A DNA stretch of 64,000 bases from Geodermatophilus saharensis (GCF_900188205.1 NZ_FZOH01000002.1:372001-436000), one strand, 5' to 3'. Shown: positions 47,365 through 56,281, numbered from the stretch's first letter. The notes: generated by a model not told the origin, from the sequence alone. Numbers and translations are program-made.

Positions 47365-48249
47365 TCAGGGCGCGGTGGCCGCCCACAGCTCCAGCGTGGT
47401 GGTGGGGTCGGGCCGTCGCGGGCGGTCCACGACGGCGCGCAGCAGCCAGCGGAGGGTGAACTCCGGCGCGCTGATCGACGGGGCGGGCAGCGGCAGCGGA
47501 GGCCGGAGGGTGAAGGGCAGCCGCAGCACCGCGCCGGGTTCCAGGTCGAGGGGTCCGGCCACCGCCGCGGTGGCGACCACGGTCGTCGCGGCGCGGTCCT
47601 CCTCCAGCGGCATCTCCGGCGAGCGGGCCGGCACCTGCTCGGCGAGCACCAGCTCGACCCGCACGCCACGGGCGCGACCGGTGCGGCAGGGGGTCACGGT
47701 CACCGTCCCGGTCAGCGGGACGCCGCCGGACAGCCGCCGGCCGGTCACGTCCTCGATGCCGAGGACGGCCACGCCGGCGTCGTCGACGACCGCCGTCGTG
47801 TCGGCCACCCAGCTGCGTTCCGCGGCGCGCGAGGTGACGCGCACCGCGGTACCCGCCTCCGCGCCGCGGCCGTGGGACACGTCGAGCCGGGCGCGGACCG
47901 CGTACGCCTGCTGCACGAGGTAGCCGTCGACACTGGCCTCCCCCGCCGGCACGGCCAGCGTCACCGAGCGCACCAGGTGCTGCCCGGCGACCAGCGGCCC
48001 GGCCGGGTCGACGTCGGCGCGGTCGAGGACGGCGGAGCGGCGGAGGCTCACCGTGGCGCCGGCGCCCATCCAGCCCCGCTCGGCGTGGGCCACCATCCCG
48101 TGCCGTACCAGCTCCACCTGCCCGCCGGTGACCTCGGTCGGGCGGTCGGCGGCGAACCGGACGGTGACCTCCAGCGGCTGCCCGGCCTCCACCGTCGCCT
48201 CCGCTGCGCTCACCGTGAGTCCGGGCGCCCGCAGCGGCGCCGTCACCAC
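47365..48249 (-). CDS. Beta-rich arrestin-like protein of unknown function
   Basis: The 294-residue product alternates short hydrophobic beta strands with polar turns (VTVRFAADRPTEVTGGQVEL; TTVVATAAVAGPLDLEPGAV) and ends in FTLRWLLRAVVDRPRRPD, which recalls the last strands of arrestin/Spo0M-like folds. No signal peptide, membrane segment or catalytic motif is seen. It stands 20 bases before the MBL fusion gene. The arrestin comparison is a pattern impression and would need a structure search. Confidence 0.6.
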   Translation of the reverse strand: MVTAPLRAPGLTVSAAEATVEAGQPLEVTVRFAADRPTEVTGGQVELVRHGMVAHAERGWMGAGATVSLRRSAVLDRADVDPAGPLVAGQHLVRSVTLAVPAGEASVDGYLVQQAYAVRARLDVSHGRGAEAGTAVRVTSRAAERSWVADTTAVVDDAGVAVLGIEDVTGRRLSGGVPLTGTVTVTPCRTGRARGVRVELVLAEQVPARSPEMPLEEDRAATTVVATAAVAGPLDLEPGAVLRLPFTLRPPLPLPAPSISAPEFTLRWLLRAVVDRPRRPDPTTTLELWAATAP

Positions 48250-48325
48250 GAGTGCCCTCGCGACCGCCGCGAGGGGTGGCGCAAGCGCGCTCGCGCCGGC
48301 CGTGGCGGCGTCCCGGCGCGGCGCG

Positions 48326-48736
48326 TCACCGGCCGGCTCCGGCCGTCCACGGCTGCGCCGGCGGTCGGGCGGGCTGGTCGTCCGGCCCGGCGACCAGGTA
48401 GAGGACCATCCCGACGATGCCGAGGCTGACCAGACCGGTGACCAGCAGCACGAGGAACCAGGTCTTGTCCTCCAGCCGGGCGGTGACCACCAGTGCCGCC
48501 ACCCAGGCGACCAGCAGCCCCACCCCGGCCGCCAGCAGCACCAGGACGCCGACGATCGCCAGGGCGATCAGCACCCAGCCGCCCGCGCCCGCGTCCACTC
48601 CCACCACGTCGGGGCCGCGGGTGACGAGCACGTCGTTGGCGATGGCCAGTCCGCCGCCCAACGCCATCAGCGCCAGTCCCGCCACCACGGCGAGCAGGCT
48701 CCCGACGAACAGCCGGGCGATCTGCCGCTTGCCCAT
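48326..48736 (-). CDS. Small membrane protein, three predicted helices
   Basis: The 136-residue protein has hydrophobic segments at about 8-30, 52-85 and 90-112 and a Pro-rich tail (GPDDQPARPPAQPW). No family recognised. ATG 48736 has GGAGGT 7 bases before it, which settles the start against the GTG at 48745. It appears to be the first gene of the operon with the arrestin-like and MBL-DUF385 genes, behind a DosR-like box. Confidence 0.7.
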   Translation of the reverse strand: MGKRQIARLFVGSLLAVVAGLALMALGGGLAIANDVLVTRGPDVVGVDAGAGGWVLIALAIVGVLVLLAAGVGLLVAWVAALVVTARLEDKTWFLVLLVTGLVSLGIVGMVLYLVAGPDDQPARPPAQPWTAGAGR

Positions 48737-48913
48737 CCGAACCACCTCCAGGACTCCCCGCCAGGCTCGCGGGCGGAGGCGGTGGCCGGGCAGGGGCGCG
48801 GGTCCCGCGCCAACCGGAGGGTCCGTCCCTGCAGCCGAGGACCTCCGCCCCTGCCCGTTCCGGGACGTCGGGGGATCGGGTGCGACCGGCCCTCCGTTCG
48901 CCGGGGCGGTGCC

Positions 48914-48926
48914 GGGCCACGGTCCC
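48914..48926 (-). promoter_or_regulatory. DosR/DevR-like box upstream of the membrane protein operon
   Basis: The minus strand reads GGGACCGTGGCCC, matching GGGAC-Y-N3-G-N-CC. It lies in the 210-bp gap before the start at 48736. Confidence 0.45.
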
Positions 48927-48946
48927 CGGTCGGCGCGGGCCCGGAA

Positions 48947-49585
48947 TCAGCGGCCCAGCCAGAAGCGGGCCACGCGGACGCCGCAGGCGTCGGTGAGCAC
49001 GTGCGGCAGCAGGACGGACCGCAGCCCGCCGGTGCGCCAGGCGACGGCGGTCGACGCCGCACCGACCACCGCCGCGCCGAGCAGGAACCCGGCACGGCCG
49101 CGGGAGGACGGCAGGACCAGCTGCGGAGCCAGGTGCCAGGCGGTGAACCCGGCCAGCGGCCACAGCGCGCCGCGCACGACGTCGTCCGGGAACTCGGCGA
49201 GGAACAGCCCCCGCCACAGCACCTCCTCGCCCACGGCGTTGACCGCGGCGGTGCCGGCCATGACCGCGGCGACCTGCCCGTCGACCAGACGGCGGTCCGG
49301 CAGCAGCGCGGCACCGACGGCGCCGGCCACCGGGAACGCCAGGATCGCGACGTCGACCGGGCCCGGTCGGCGTCCGGCGCGCAGCACGCGTGCGACGCCC
49401 CGCGGCCCGAGCACCCACAGCGGGAAGCCGAGGCACCAGCCGGCCCAGTAGACGGCGAAGCCGACGACGTACGCCGGCCTCGGCGGCAGCAGGCGCCGCA
49501 GGACGGCGAAGGCCGCGGCCATCGTCACCGGTACCGCCACCGGGGCGGCCAGCGTCGCCTCCCGACGGCAACGGTCGGCCGTCAC
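48947..49585 (-). CDS. CPBP/CAAX-type intramembrane protease, second copy
   Basis: The 212-residue membrane protein has six or so helices and the CPBP motifs EEVLWRGLF (EExxxR) and FTAWHLAP (conserved His), then LLPHVLTDA. It is shorter than the copy at 41792. GTG 49585 is the probable start; the frame is open to 49639. It follows the SRPBCC-membrane gene on the same strand after 58 bases. Confidence 0.85.
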   Translation of the reverse strand: MTADRCRREATLAAPVAVPVTMAAAFAVLRRLLPPRPAYVVGFAVYWAGWCLGFPLWVLGPRGVARVLRAGRRPGPVDVAILAFPVAGAVGAALLPDRRLVDGQVAAVMAGTAAVNAVGEEVLWRGLFLAEFPDDVVRGALWPLAGFTAWHLAPQLVLPSSRGRAGFLLGAAVVGAASTAVAWRTGGLRSVLLPHVLTDACGVRVARFWLGR

Positions 49586-49643
49586 CTGGGGGTCGGCCCC
49601 AGTCGCCGGACCACCTCCACCGCCAGGCGGGAGGTCCACGCGG

Positions 49644-50702
49644 TCAGCGTCCGCGGTGCAGAGCGCGCCGGTGCAGCCAGCCGATGAGCACCAGCAGCGG
49701 CAGGTGGATCGCCGGCAGGTTCGCCGCGAACCACCGCGGCAGGTAGATGTCGGTCACCGAGCCACTGGTCGCACCGGCCCGCTCGGCCAGGCCGGTCAAC
49801 GGGCAGCGGAAACCGCCGGCGGCGAAGACCAGGCACTCGCCGGCGACGACCGCGGCGGCGGCGGCCGCCCGCCGGTCGCTGCGGCCCCGCAGGCCCGACC
49901 AGACCAGGTAGCCGACGCAGGACTCGATCGACGCCCAGGCCGCGGTGTGCACCGCCCTGATCGCGGCCAACCGCCGTGGGCGGACCGGGAGCGGGACGCG
50001 GCGGCGGTGCTCGGCCTCGGCACGCTCCCGGATGCCACGCAGCATCCGGCGCACCATGGGCCAGTCGCCCAGCTCCAGGAGCACGATCCCGGCCGGGTGC
50101 CGCCAGTCGTAGGCGAACCGCAACCGCGAGACCAGCCGGGTCCGGCCGTCGGGCAGCGGCGTCAGACGCCAGGCCCAGGTGCTGGACGGCGTCCGCCACA
50201 GCATCCACTCCGGCGCCTGGAAGGAGTCGACGACGAAGGCCGTCGTCTCCGTCGGCTGCGGTGCCATCGGCAGCCACCGGCCGACCTCGAGGTCCTGCAG
50301 CTCCGGCACGATCTGCCGGGCGCTGGGGTGCGCGAGGTCGTCGAGCAGGTCGTCGGCGTACCAGCCGGCGCGCAGGCAGCCGACCTGCACCAGCCAGGGC
50401 CACACCTCCGCCGGCGGCGCGGCGACGGTGATCGCCCGGGTGGCCTGCAGCTGCGCCCGCGGGAACACGTCGTCGCCGGGCATCGGCGCGGCGACCTCCG
50501 CGCGGGTCGCCCCCCAGCGGCGGTGCCAGGGCCGCAGCAGCGGCGCCAGCACGAACCGGGGCAGGTCGGCGACGACGTCACGGACCTGGCGGGCCAGGTC
50601 GGCCGCGGTCGGCCGCAGCGGCACCCAGCCCGGCGGCTGCGGGGCGGGCGGGGTGTCGGCGGCGGGGCCGGCCACGACCCGGGTACCGGTCACCGGTCCC
50701 AC
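49644..50702 (-). CDS. SRPBCC domain fused to a C-terminal membrane region
   Basis: The 352-residue protein has an SRPBCC domain at about 90-240 (AITVAAPPAEVWPWLVQVGC; DGRTRLVSRLRFAYDW), closely like the protein at 43215, followed by about three membrane helices (AVHTAAWASIESCVGYLVW; FAANLPAIHLPLLVLIGWLH). Probably a lipid- or isoprenoid-binding membrane protein, by inference. GTG 50702 lies 5 bases after the flavodoxin stop, so both are in one operon. Confidence 0.82.
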   Translation of the reverse strand: MGPVTGTRVVAGPAADTPPAPQPPGWVPLRPTAADLARQVRDVVADLPRFVLAPLLRPWHRRWGATRAEVAAPMPGDDVFPRAQLQATRAITVAAPPAEVWPWLVQVGCLRAGWYADDLLDDLAHPSARQIVPELQDLEVGRWLPMAPQPTETTAFVVDSFQAPEWMLWRTPSSTWAWRLTPLPDGRTRLVSRLRFAYDWRHPAGIVLLELGDWPMVRRMLRGIRERAEAEHRRRVPLPVRPRRLAAIRAVHTAAWASIESCVGYLVWSGLRGRSDRRAAAAAAVVAGECLVFAAGGFRCPLTGLAERAGATSGSVTDIYLPRWFAANLPAIHLPLLVLIGWLHRRALHRGR

Positions 50703-50707
50703 CGGCC

Positions 50708-51241
50708 TCAGCTGCTCACGGACCGGGACGCCACCAGCTCGGCGAGGGTGGCGCCCCAGGCGCGGGCGCGCTCCTCCTCACCGGCGACCAGCGGGCCCTT
50801 CGTGTCGACGACGGAGAAGTGCTCGGAGGGGGTGACGACCCGCGCCCCCAGCTTGCCGAGCAGTTTCTCCTCCGTCCGCGACGCGTGGTCCATCCTGGTC
50901 AGCACCGGGTGGCCGCTGCCCCGGGTGTCGAACGCGGCCGCGGCGATCCCGGCCGGTGCCCGGACGGCCTCCAGCCACTCGTGCAGACCGCGACCGGTGT
51001 CGGCGATGTCGGCGCCGTACTGCTGCACCGCGCTCTCCCGGGTGGAGGGGCGGGGCATCCCGAAGGCGTGGTTCGGCCCGCCCACGACCAGCAGCCCGAC
51101 GTCGGGGCCGAGCTCCGCCGGGGCCTCGGCGGCCGCGACGACGTCCGCCGGGAGGGAGGCCGACAGCCCCTCGGCGATCGCGTGGGCGATCGTGCGGGCG
51201 TCACCGAACACGGACTCGTAGACCACCATCGCGCGGGTCAT
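50708..51241 (-). CDS. Flavodoxin-family protein
   Basis: The 177-residue protein has the flavodoxin FMN phosphate loop in MVVYESVFGDARTIAHAIAE and VGGPNHAFGMP in the second loop, so it probably binds FMN and carries electrons. ATG 51241 was chosen because the upstream extension to 51424 is Arg/Pro-rich and not family-like. It starts an operon with the SRPBCC-membrane and CPBP genes, behind the best DosR-like box of the region. Confidence 0.88.
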   Translation of the reverse strand: MTRAMVVYESVFGDARTIAHAIAEGLSASLPADVVAAAEAPAELGPDVGLLVVGGPNHAFGMPRPSTRESAVQQYGADIADTGRGLHEWLEAVRAPAGIAAAAFDTRGSGHPVLTRMDHASRTEEKLLGKLGARVVTPSEHFSVVDTKGPLVAGEEERARAWGATLAELVASRSVSS

Positions 51242-51331
51242 GCGCTCACCACCTCGTCCCTCGGCTGTTGACCGGTACGACGCTAGGCAGCGGCCGCACG
51301 GTGCCCCACCGGCGAAGGACCCGGTCGGCGG

Positions 51332-51345
51332 GGGCCGACGGTCCC
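51332..51345 (-). promoter_or_regulatory. DosR/DevR-like box upstream of the flavodoxin operon
   Basis: The minus strand reads GGGACCGTCGGCCC, a full match to GGGAC-Y-N3-G-N-CC-Y, about 90 bases before the flavodoxin ATG. Confidence 0.5.
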
Positions 51346-51479
51346 GCGGAGCGCGGAGGAGGTCCGGCGGGCCGCGGGATCGCAGGCTGGACGGGCCGTC
51401 GGGCCGCGTCCGGCCCCCGGCCACCGACGTGCGGACGCCTCCTCACCGGGGTCGTCCGGGCGGGCCGCGACCCCCGACA

Positions 51480-51526
51480 CGGCGACGGGCCGGTGACCCC
51501 GCGAGGAGGTCACCGGCCCGTCGCCG
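51480..51526 (-). terminator. Terminator of the dicarboxylate symporter gene
   Basis: A perfect 19-bp stem with a 9-base loop lies 13 bases after the symporter stop on the minus strand. Confidence 0.85.
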
Positions 51527-51538
51527 GTGGTGCTGCGG

Positions 51539-52891
51539 TCAGACGGCCGCGGGCGCGCGCAGGTCGGCGTCGAAGCCGCCGGTCTGCTCGGGCAGCGGGC
51601 CGGCCGCGCGGCCGGAGCGGAACCGCTCGACGTCGAGGATGCCCTCGCGCTTGGCGACGATCGTGGGCACCAGCGCCTGGCCGGCCACGTTCACCGCGGT
51701 GCGGCCCATGTCGAGGATCGGGTCGATGGCCAGCAGCAGGCCGACGCCGGCCAGCGGCAGCCCGAGGGTGGACAGCGTCAGCGTCAGCATGACCACCGCG
51801 CCGGTGACCCCGGCGGTGGCGGCGGAGCCGACGACCGACACCAGCGCGATGAGCAGGTAGTCGGTGACCGACAGGTCGACGCCGAAGAACTGGGCCACGA
51901 AGATCGCCGCCAGCGCCGGGTAGATCGCCGCGCAGCCGTCCATCTTCGTCGTCGCGCCCAGCGGCACGGCGAAGGAGGCGTAGGACCGCGGCACCCCGAG
52001 GCTCTGCTCGGTGACCCGCTCGGTCACCGGCAGGGTGCCGATCGAGGACCGGGAGACGAAGGCCAGCTGGATCGCCGGCCACGCACCGGCGAACCACCGC
52101 AGCGGCGAGAGGCCGTGCAGGCGCAGCAGCACCGGGTAGACGACGAAGAGCACCAGCGCCAGACCGGCGTAGACGGCGCCGGCGAAGACGCTCAGCGAGC
52201 CCAGCGACTCCCAGCCGTAGCTGGCCACGGCGTTGCCGATGAGACCGACGGTGCCGATCGGGGCCAGCAGGATGACCCACCAGAGGATCTTCTGGACGAT
52301 CGCCAGGGCGGAGCGGACCAGCCGCAGGAACGGCTCGGCCGGCTCGCCGACCTTGAGGACGGCGACACCGACGGCGACCGCGATGACGATCAGCTGCAGC
52401 ACGTTGAACGACAGCCCGATCGAGCCGTCGTCGGCGGCGGAGGCCTGCAGGCCGAGGACGTTGCCGGGCACCAGGCCGGTGAGGAAGTCCCACCAGCCGC
52501 CGGTGGTGCCGGGGTCGGTGGCGCTGGCCGCGTCGACGGAGCTGTTGCGGCCGGGCTGGGTCAGCAGGCCCAGGCCGATGCCGATGGTGACGGCGATGAG
52601 CGCGGTGATCGCGAACCACAGCAGCGTCTGCCCGGCCAGCCGGGCGGCGTTGGACACCTGCTTGAGGTTGGCGATGCTGACGATGACCGCGGTGACGATC
52701 AGCGGCGGGACCAGCGCCTTCAGCAGCGTGACGAAGGTGCCGCCGACGGTCTGCAGGGTGCTGGTGAGCCAGTTGGGCGTGCCGTCGGCGACGGGGCCCA
52801 TCTCGCGGGCCACGAGGCCCAGGGCGACGCCGACCACGAGGGCGAGGAGGACCTGCGCCGCGAACGGGACGCGGCGGAGACGTGCGAGCAC
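51539..52891 (-). CDS. Dicarboxylate/amino acid:cation symporter (DAACS/GltP family)
   Basis: The 450-residue transporter has the DAACS helices and signatures: a Ser-rich re-entrant loop FVSRSSIGTLPVTERV, the conserved TKMDGCAAIYPALAA, and DPILDMGRTAVNVAGQAL with the substrate-binding Asp/Arg/Asn. It should import glutamate, aspartate or C4-dicarboxylates with cations. GTG 52891 has GGAAGG before it. It stands alone between terminator and promoter. Confidence 0.93.
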   Translation of the reverse strand: MLARLRRVPFAAQVLLALVVGVALGLVAREMGPVADGTPNWLTSTLQTVGGTFVTLLKALVPPLIVTAVIVSIANLKQVSNAARLAGQTLLWFAITALIAVTIGIGLGLLTQPGRNSSVDAASATDPGTTGGWWDFLTGLVPGNVLGLQASAADDGSIGLSFNVLQLIVIAVAVGVAVLKVGEPAEPFLRLVRSALAIVQKILWWVILLAPIGTVGLIGNAVASYGWESLGSLSVFAGAVYAGLALVLFVVYPVLLRLHGLSPLRWFAGAWPAIQLAFVSRSSIGTLPVTERVTEQSLGVPRSYASFAVPLGATTKMDGCAAIYPALAAIFVAQFFGVDLSVTDYLLIALVSVVGSAATAGVTGAVVMLTLTLSTLGLPLAGVGLLLAIDPILDMGRTAVNVAGQALVPTIVAKREGILDVERFRSGRAAGPLPEQTGGFDADLRAPAAV

Positions 52892-53116
52892 GGACGTGCC
52901 TTCCGGGAGGGAGGAGGGGATGACGACGCGCGGGCGGCACCGGTCAGCCGGCGCTCGTCACCCGGCACAGGTCCACCTCACGGCAGCGCGTGAGACCCCA
53001 GACGTTCCGCACGAGGAGGTCAATGCGGCCGGCCCCGCGCCGCATCCCGGCTGTGGGCGGTCTCACGCCGGGTCAGCGCGGGGCGCGTGCCGCGGTGTCC
53101 GGCCGCGGGTCCCGCG

Positions 53117-53515
53117 TCAGGCGGCGTCGTCCTCGGCGACGGTCCCGTCCCCGAGGCCGACCATCACCTCGTTGGTCTGCAGGGTGACCAGCCAGGCCAG
53201 CGCGTGGTCCTCCACCGACCGGCCGGTGACGCGGGCGATCGCGTCGAGCTGGGCGGCCACCAGGCCGCGGGCGGCCTGGTAGACGTCGGCGGCGCTGACC
53301 TCCACCTGCTGCTCGGTCAGCCACAGCCCGCCGTCGGGCAGGACGCGGACGCGGGGCTGGTCGCCGACGCCGAGGTCGGCGGCGGCGCTGCTGAGCACGG
53401 ACATGCCGGCGCGCAGCTCGGTCAGCCGGTGGTCGGGCTGTGCCGGCTGCGGGGACGACGGCTGAGGGGACGACGGCTGGGGGGACGACGGCTGGGGGGA
53501 CGACGGCACGGTCAT
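53117..53515 (-). CDS. Small protein with SSPQP repeats, unknown function
   Basis: The 132-residue product has four SSPQP repeats near its N-terminus and then a helical domain (ITELRAGMSVL-like LTELRAGMSVLSSAAADLG; VSAADVYQAARGLVAAQLDAIARVTGRSV). No family recognised. ATG 53515 has GGAGG 7 bases upstream, a clear start. No membrane segment is seen. Confidence 0.7.
   Translation of the reverse strand: MTVPSSPQPSSPQPSSPQPSSPQPAQPDHRLTELRAGMSVLSSAAADLGVGDQPRVRVLPDGGLWLTEQQVEVSAADVYQAARGLVAAQLDAIARVTGRSVEDHALAWLVTLQTNEVMVGLGDGTVAEDDAA
53445..53504 (-). repeat. Four 15-bp coding repeats (SSPQP)
   Basis: Four 15-bp units, nearly identical, encode the SSPQP repeats of the preceding protein. Confidence 0.8.
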
Positions 53516-53701
53516 CGGGTGCCTCCTGGAACGGGCCCGCGGGCCTGGGGTCGTGTCCCCAGGTTCGGCAGTCCCGCCACCGGAGCCGGGCACCCGTGGG
53601 GCGGGAGGGAGCGCACGGGACGGGCGGGACGAACCGTTGCACGCACGACGCGCGCGGGCGGACCTTCCGCCCGCGACGGGTGCCGTGCACCATGCCGCCC
53701 C

Positions 53702-54097
53702 GTGATCAACCGCCCGGGCTGCACCCGACGCCGAGCCTCCCGACGGTCCCGGCGCTCCGGCGGCTCCTCCTGGGACGGCTGCGACGAGGGCTGCGACGCC
53801 CTGAGCCTGTTCAGCCTGCTGTGGTCGGCGCTGCCCGCGGCCCTGGTCGCGCCGGCTCCGGTCGGGACGCCGTGGGCCGCGCGGTGGCCGGCCCGGCTCG
53901 TCGTCGGCTACCGGCAGCGGGTCAGCCCCACCCGCCCGCCGGTGTGCCGGTTCACCCCCACCTGCTCCACCTACGGCCTGCAGGCGCTGCGCACCCACGG
54001 CCTCCTGCGCGGCGGGCGGCTCACCGTGCGCCGGCTGCGCCGCTGCCGGCCGGGCGCGGGCGGCAGCGACCGGGTCCCGGCACCGCGGGGCGGATGA
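53702..54097 (+). CDS. yidD: Membrane protein insertion efficiency factor-like protein
   Basis: The last 70 residues carry the YidD core: LVVGYRQRVSPTRPPVCRFT, then PTCSTYGLQALRTHGLLRGG, with the Cys pair and the C-terminal Arg/Cys-rich stretch. YidD helps YidC insert membrane proteins. Here an unusual N-terminal part of about 60 residues with an Arg-rich and Asp/Cys stretch (GSSWDGCDEGCDALSLF) precedes the core. GTG 53702 is the most likely start but has no clear ribosome site. rnpA, rpmH and yidC are not nearby, so this is a solitary copy. Confidence 0.82.
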   Translation: MINRPGCTRRRASRRSRRSGGSSWDGCDEGCDALSLFSLLWSALPAALVAPAPVGTPWAARWPARLVVGYRQRVSPTRPPVCRFTPTCSTYGLQALRTHGLLRGGRLTVRRLRRCRPGAGGSDRVPAPRGG

Positions 54098-54099
54098 GG

Positions 54100-54648
54100 T
54101 CAGCGGGCCCGCCGGCCTCTACCCCGGCGCCGCGACCACGGCCGCACGCCCGAGCTGCCCGAGACCAGCCGCTCGGCGGCGGCGTAGACCAGCAGGCCCG
54201 GGACGACCACCACGGACGGCAGCACCAGCGGGGTGGCCAGCAGCGACACGGCGAGGACGCCGGGCGCCGTCGCCAGCCAGCCGCGGCGGCGCTGCGGATC
54301 GGCCAGCGCCCCCCACCGGACGCCGGTCCACATCAGCCAGCGCAGCAGCACCGGGACGTCGGCCTCGCGCATCGCCCGGCGGAAGAGGCCGTCGGCCTGC
54401 CGGGAGGTGACCACGCCGGTGGCGATGCCGACGGTGCACAGCCAGTCGTGCAGCACCGCCGCCAGCGTGTAGCGCCCGGCCTCGGGCACCAGCCACAGCA
54501 CCGGCCGCGGCACGGTGGCCAGGTCGGTCTCGAAGCCGGCCGGGACGACGAACCGCTCCTCCCGGCCCCGGTAGGCCAGCGGCTCGACCAGCGTCCAGCC
54601 GCCGGCGCCGGTGGTGCGCAGCACGGCCGACGGCGGGTCGAAGGGCAC
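54100..54648 (-). CDS. DUF1353 protein with C-terminal membrane helices
   Basis: The 182-residue protein has the DUF1353 core FVVPAGFETDLATVPRPVLW and AAVLHDWLC, best known from phage-associated genes of unknown function, and a hydrophobic C-terminal region of two helices. No other phage gene is near. GTG 54648 is the chosen start. It converges with yidD with a 2-base gap. Confidence 0.8.
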   Translation of the reverse strand: MPFDPPSAVLRTTGAGGWTLVEPLAYRGREERFVVPAGFETDLATVPRPVLWLVPEAGRYTLAAVLHDWLCTVGIATGVVTSRQADGLFRRAMREADVPVLLRWLMWTGVRWGALADPQRRRGWLATAPGVLAVSLLATPLVLPSVVVVPGLLVYAAAERLVSGSSGVRPWSRRRGRGRRAR

Positions 54649-54686
54649 CCCTCGATCCTGCCGCCGGCCGGCGACCGCCGCCCGGG

Positions 54687-56192
54687 TCAGGACCGCGGCC
54701 GGGCGGCGCCCTCGACCCGCGTGCCGGGACGGCGGGCGGCCAGCGGCGTGGCGACGTCCTCGAGGGACTTGCCCTCGGCGTCCACACCGAGGAAGGCGGC
54801 CACGACGCCACCGAGGACCATCACGCCGGCGCCGATGAGGTAGCCGACGAACAGCGGCCCGGTGCTCTCCCCCTCGCCGATGAGCTTGCCGTAGAACCAC
54901 GGGCCGAAGGCGCCGAAGAGCTGGGCGATGGCGAAGAAGACGGCGATGGCCTTGGCCCGGACCTCGAGCGGGAAGATCTCGCTGACGGTGAGGTAGGCCG
55001 AGCTGGCCCCGGCGGAGGCGAAGAAGAAGATGATCGACCAGGCGATGGTCTGGGTGATCGCGTTGAGCACCCCGGCCTGGAACAGCACGGCGGTGATCGC
55101 CAGGAGCACGCCGGACAGGACGTAGGTGAACGCGATCATCCGGCGGCGGCCGACGGTGTCGAACAGGTGGCCGAGCACGAACGGGCCGGCCAGGTTGCCG
55201 ACGGCGAAGGCGATGAAGAACAGCGGCACCGACCCGCTGTCGACGTCGAAGAAGTCGGTCAGCACCAGCGCGTAGGTGAAGAAGATCGCGTTGTAGAGGA
55301 ACGACTGGGTGATCATCAGGGTGGCGCCGAGGACCGCGCGGCCGGGAAACTCGCGGAAGAGCACCCGCAGCAGCGCGAGGTAGCCGATGTCGGTGGCCGG
55401 CGTGAGCTCGATGGCCCTGCTCTCGTCGACCTCCGGCAGCCGGGTCCCGCCGTGCTCGACCTCCCGCTCGATGAGGCTGATCGACTCCTCGGCCTCCCGC
55501 TCGCGGCCGTGCATGACCTGCCAGCGGGGGCTCTCGGGCAGGTGCCGGCGGACCACCAGGATCACCAGGCCGAGCACCGGGCCGAGCAGGAAGGCCAGCC
55601 GCCAGCCCAGGCTGACGTCGACCACGTTGAGGAACACGAAGGTGCCCAGCGTCCCCAGGACGGCGCCGCCCCAGTAGGTGCCGTTGACGGCGATGTCGAC
55701 CCGGCCGCGGTAGCGCGCCGGGATGAGCTCGTCGATGGCGGAGTTGATCGCCGCGTACTCACCGCCGATGCCCATGCCGGCGACGAACCGGGTGAGGTAC
55801 AGGAACCACACCCAGCCGGTGCCGTTGCCCAGGGTGAGGGCGGTCAGGCCGCTGCCGACGAGGTAGACCGCCAGCGTGATCATGAACAGGTTCCGCCGGC
55901 CCAGCCGGTCGGAGAGGTTGCCGAACAGCAGGGCACCGAAGACCTCGCCGAGCAGGTACACCGTGGCGATCAGGCCGGCCTGCGCCGCGGTGAAGTCCAG
56001 CGTGTCCGGCTCGGTGAGCACGGCGGTGACGGAGCTCGCGACGGTGATCTCCAGGCCGTCGAGGATCCAGGCGACCCCGAGGGCGACGACCATCCGCGTG
56101 TGGAACGGCGACCACGGCAACCGGTCGATCCGCGCGGGGATGAGGCTGCGGATGGCGCCGGGCGCCTCCGCCGGCTTGGACACACTCGTCAT
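54687..56192 (-). CDS. MFS transporter, sugar-porter/metabolite:H+ symporter type
   Basis: The 501-residue permease has 12 predicted helices and the MFS loops GNLSDRLGRRNLF (between helices 2 and 3) and FDTVGRRRMIAF in the second half, with GMGIGGEYAAINSAIDELIP and HLPESPRW of the sugar/metabolite porter group. Substrate unknown. ATG 56192 has GGAGG before it. A 6-bp inverted repeat lies upstream. Confidence 0.92.
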   Translation of the reverse strand: MTSVSKPAEAPGAIRSLIPARIDRLPWSPFHTRMVVALGVAWILDGLEITVASSVTAVLTEPDTLDFTAAQAGLIATVYLLGEVFGALLFGNLSDRLGRRNLFMITLAVYLVGSGLTALTLGNGTGWVWFLYLTRFVAGMGIGGEYAAINSAIDELIPARYRGRVDIAVNGTYWGGAVLGTLGTFVFLNVVDVSLGWRLAFLLGPVLGLVILVVRRHLPESPRWQVMHGREREAEESISLIEREVEHGGTRLPEVDESRAIELTPATDIGYLALLRVLFREFPGRAVLGATLMITQSFLYNAIFFTYALVLTDFFDVDSGSVPLFFIAFAVGNLAGPFVLGHLFDTVGRRRMIAFTYVLSGVLLAITAVLFQAGVLNAITQTIAWSIIFFFASAGASSAYLTVSEIFPLEVRAKAIAVFFAIAQLFGAFGPWFYGKLIGEGESTGPLFVGYLIGAGVMVLGGVVAAFLGVDAEGKSLEDVATPLAARRPGTRVEGAARPRS

Positions 56193-56232
56193 CGAGCACC
56201 TCCGGGTCGGGAACCGGACCGCCCTCTACCCC

Positions 56233-56251
56233 GTTGGTTGATGCCACCAAC
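56233..56251. promoter_or_regulatory. Inverted repeat in the MFS promoter region
   Basis: GTTGGT-N7-ACCAAC, 41 bases before the MFS ATG. It could bind a regulator, for example of the GntR or LacI type, but no regulator gene is adjacent. Confidence 0.35.
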
Positions 56252-56281
56252 CTCAGGTCTGCCCGACCGGGTGAGCACCGG

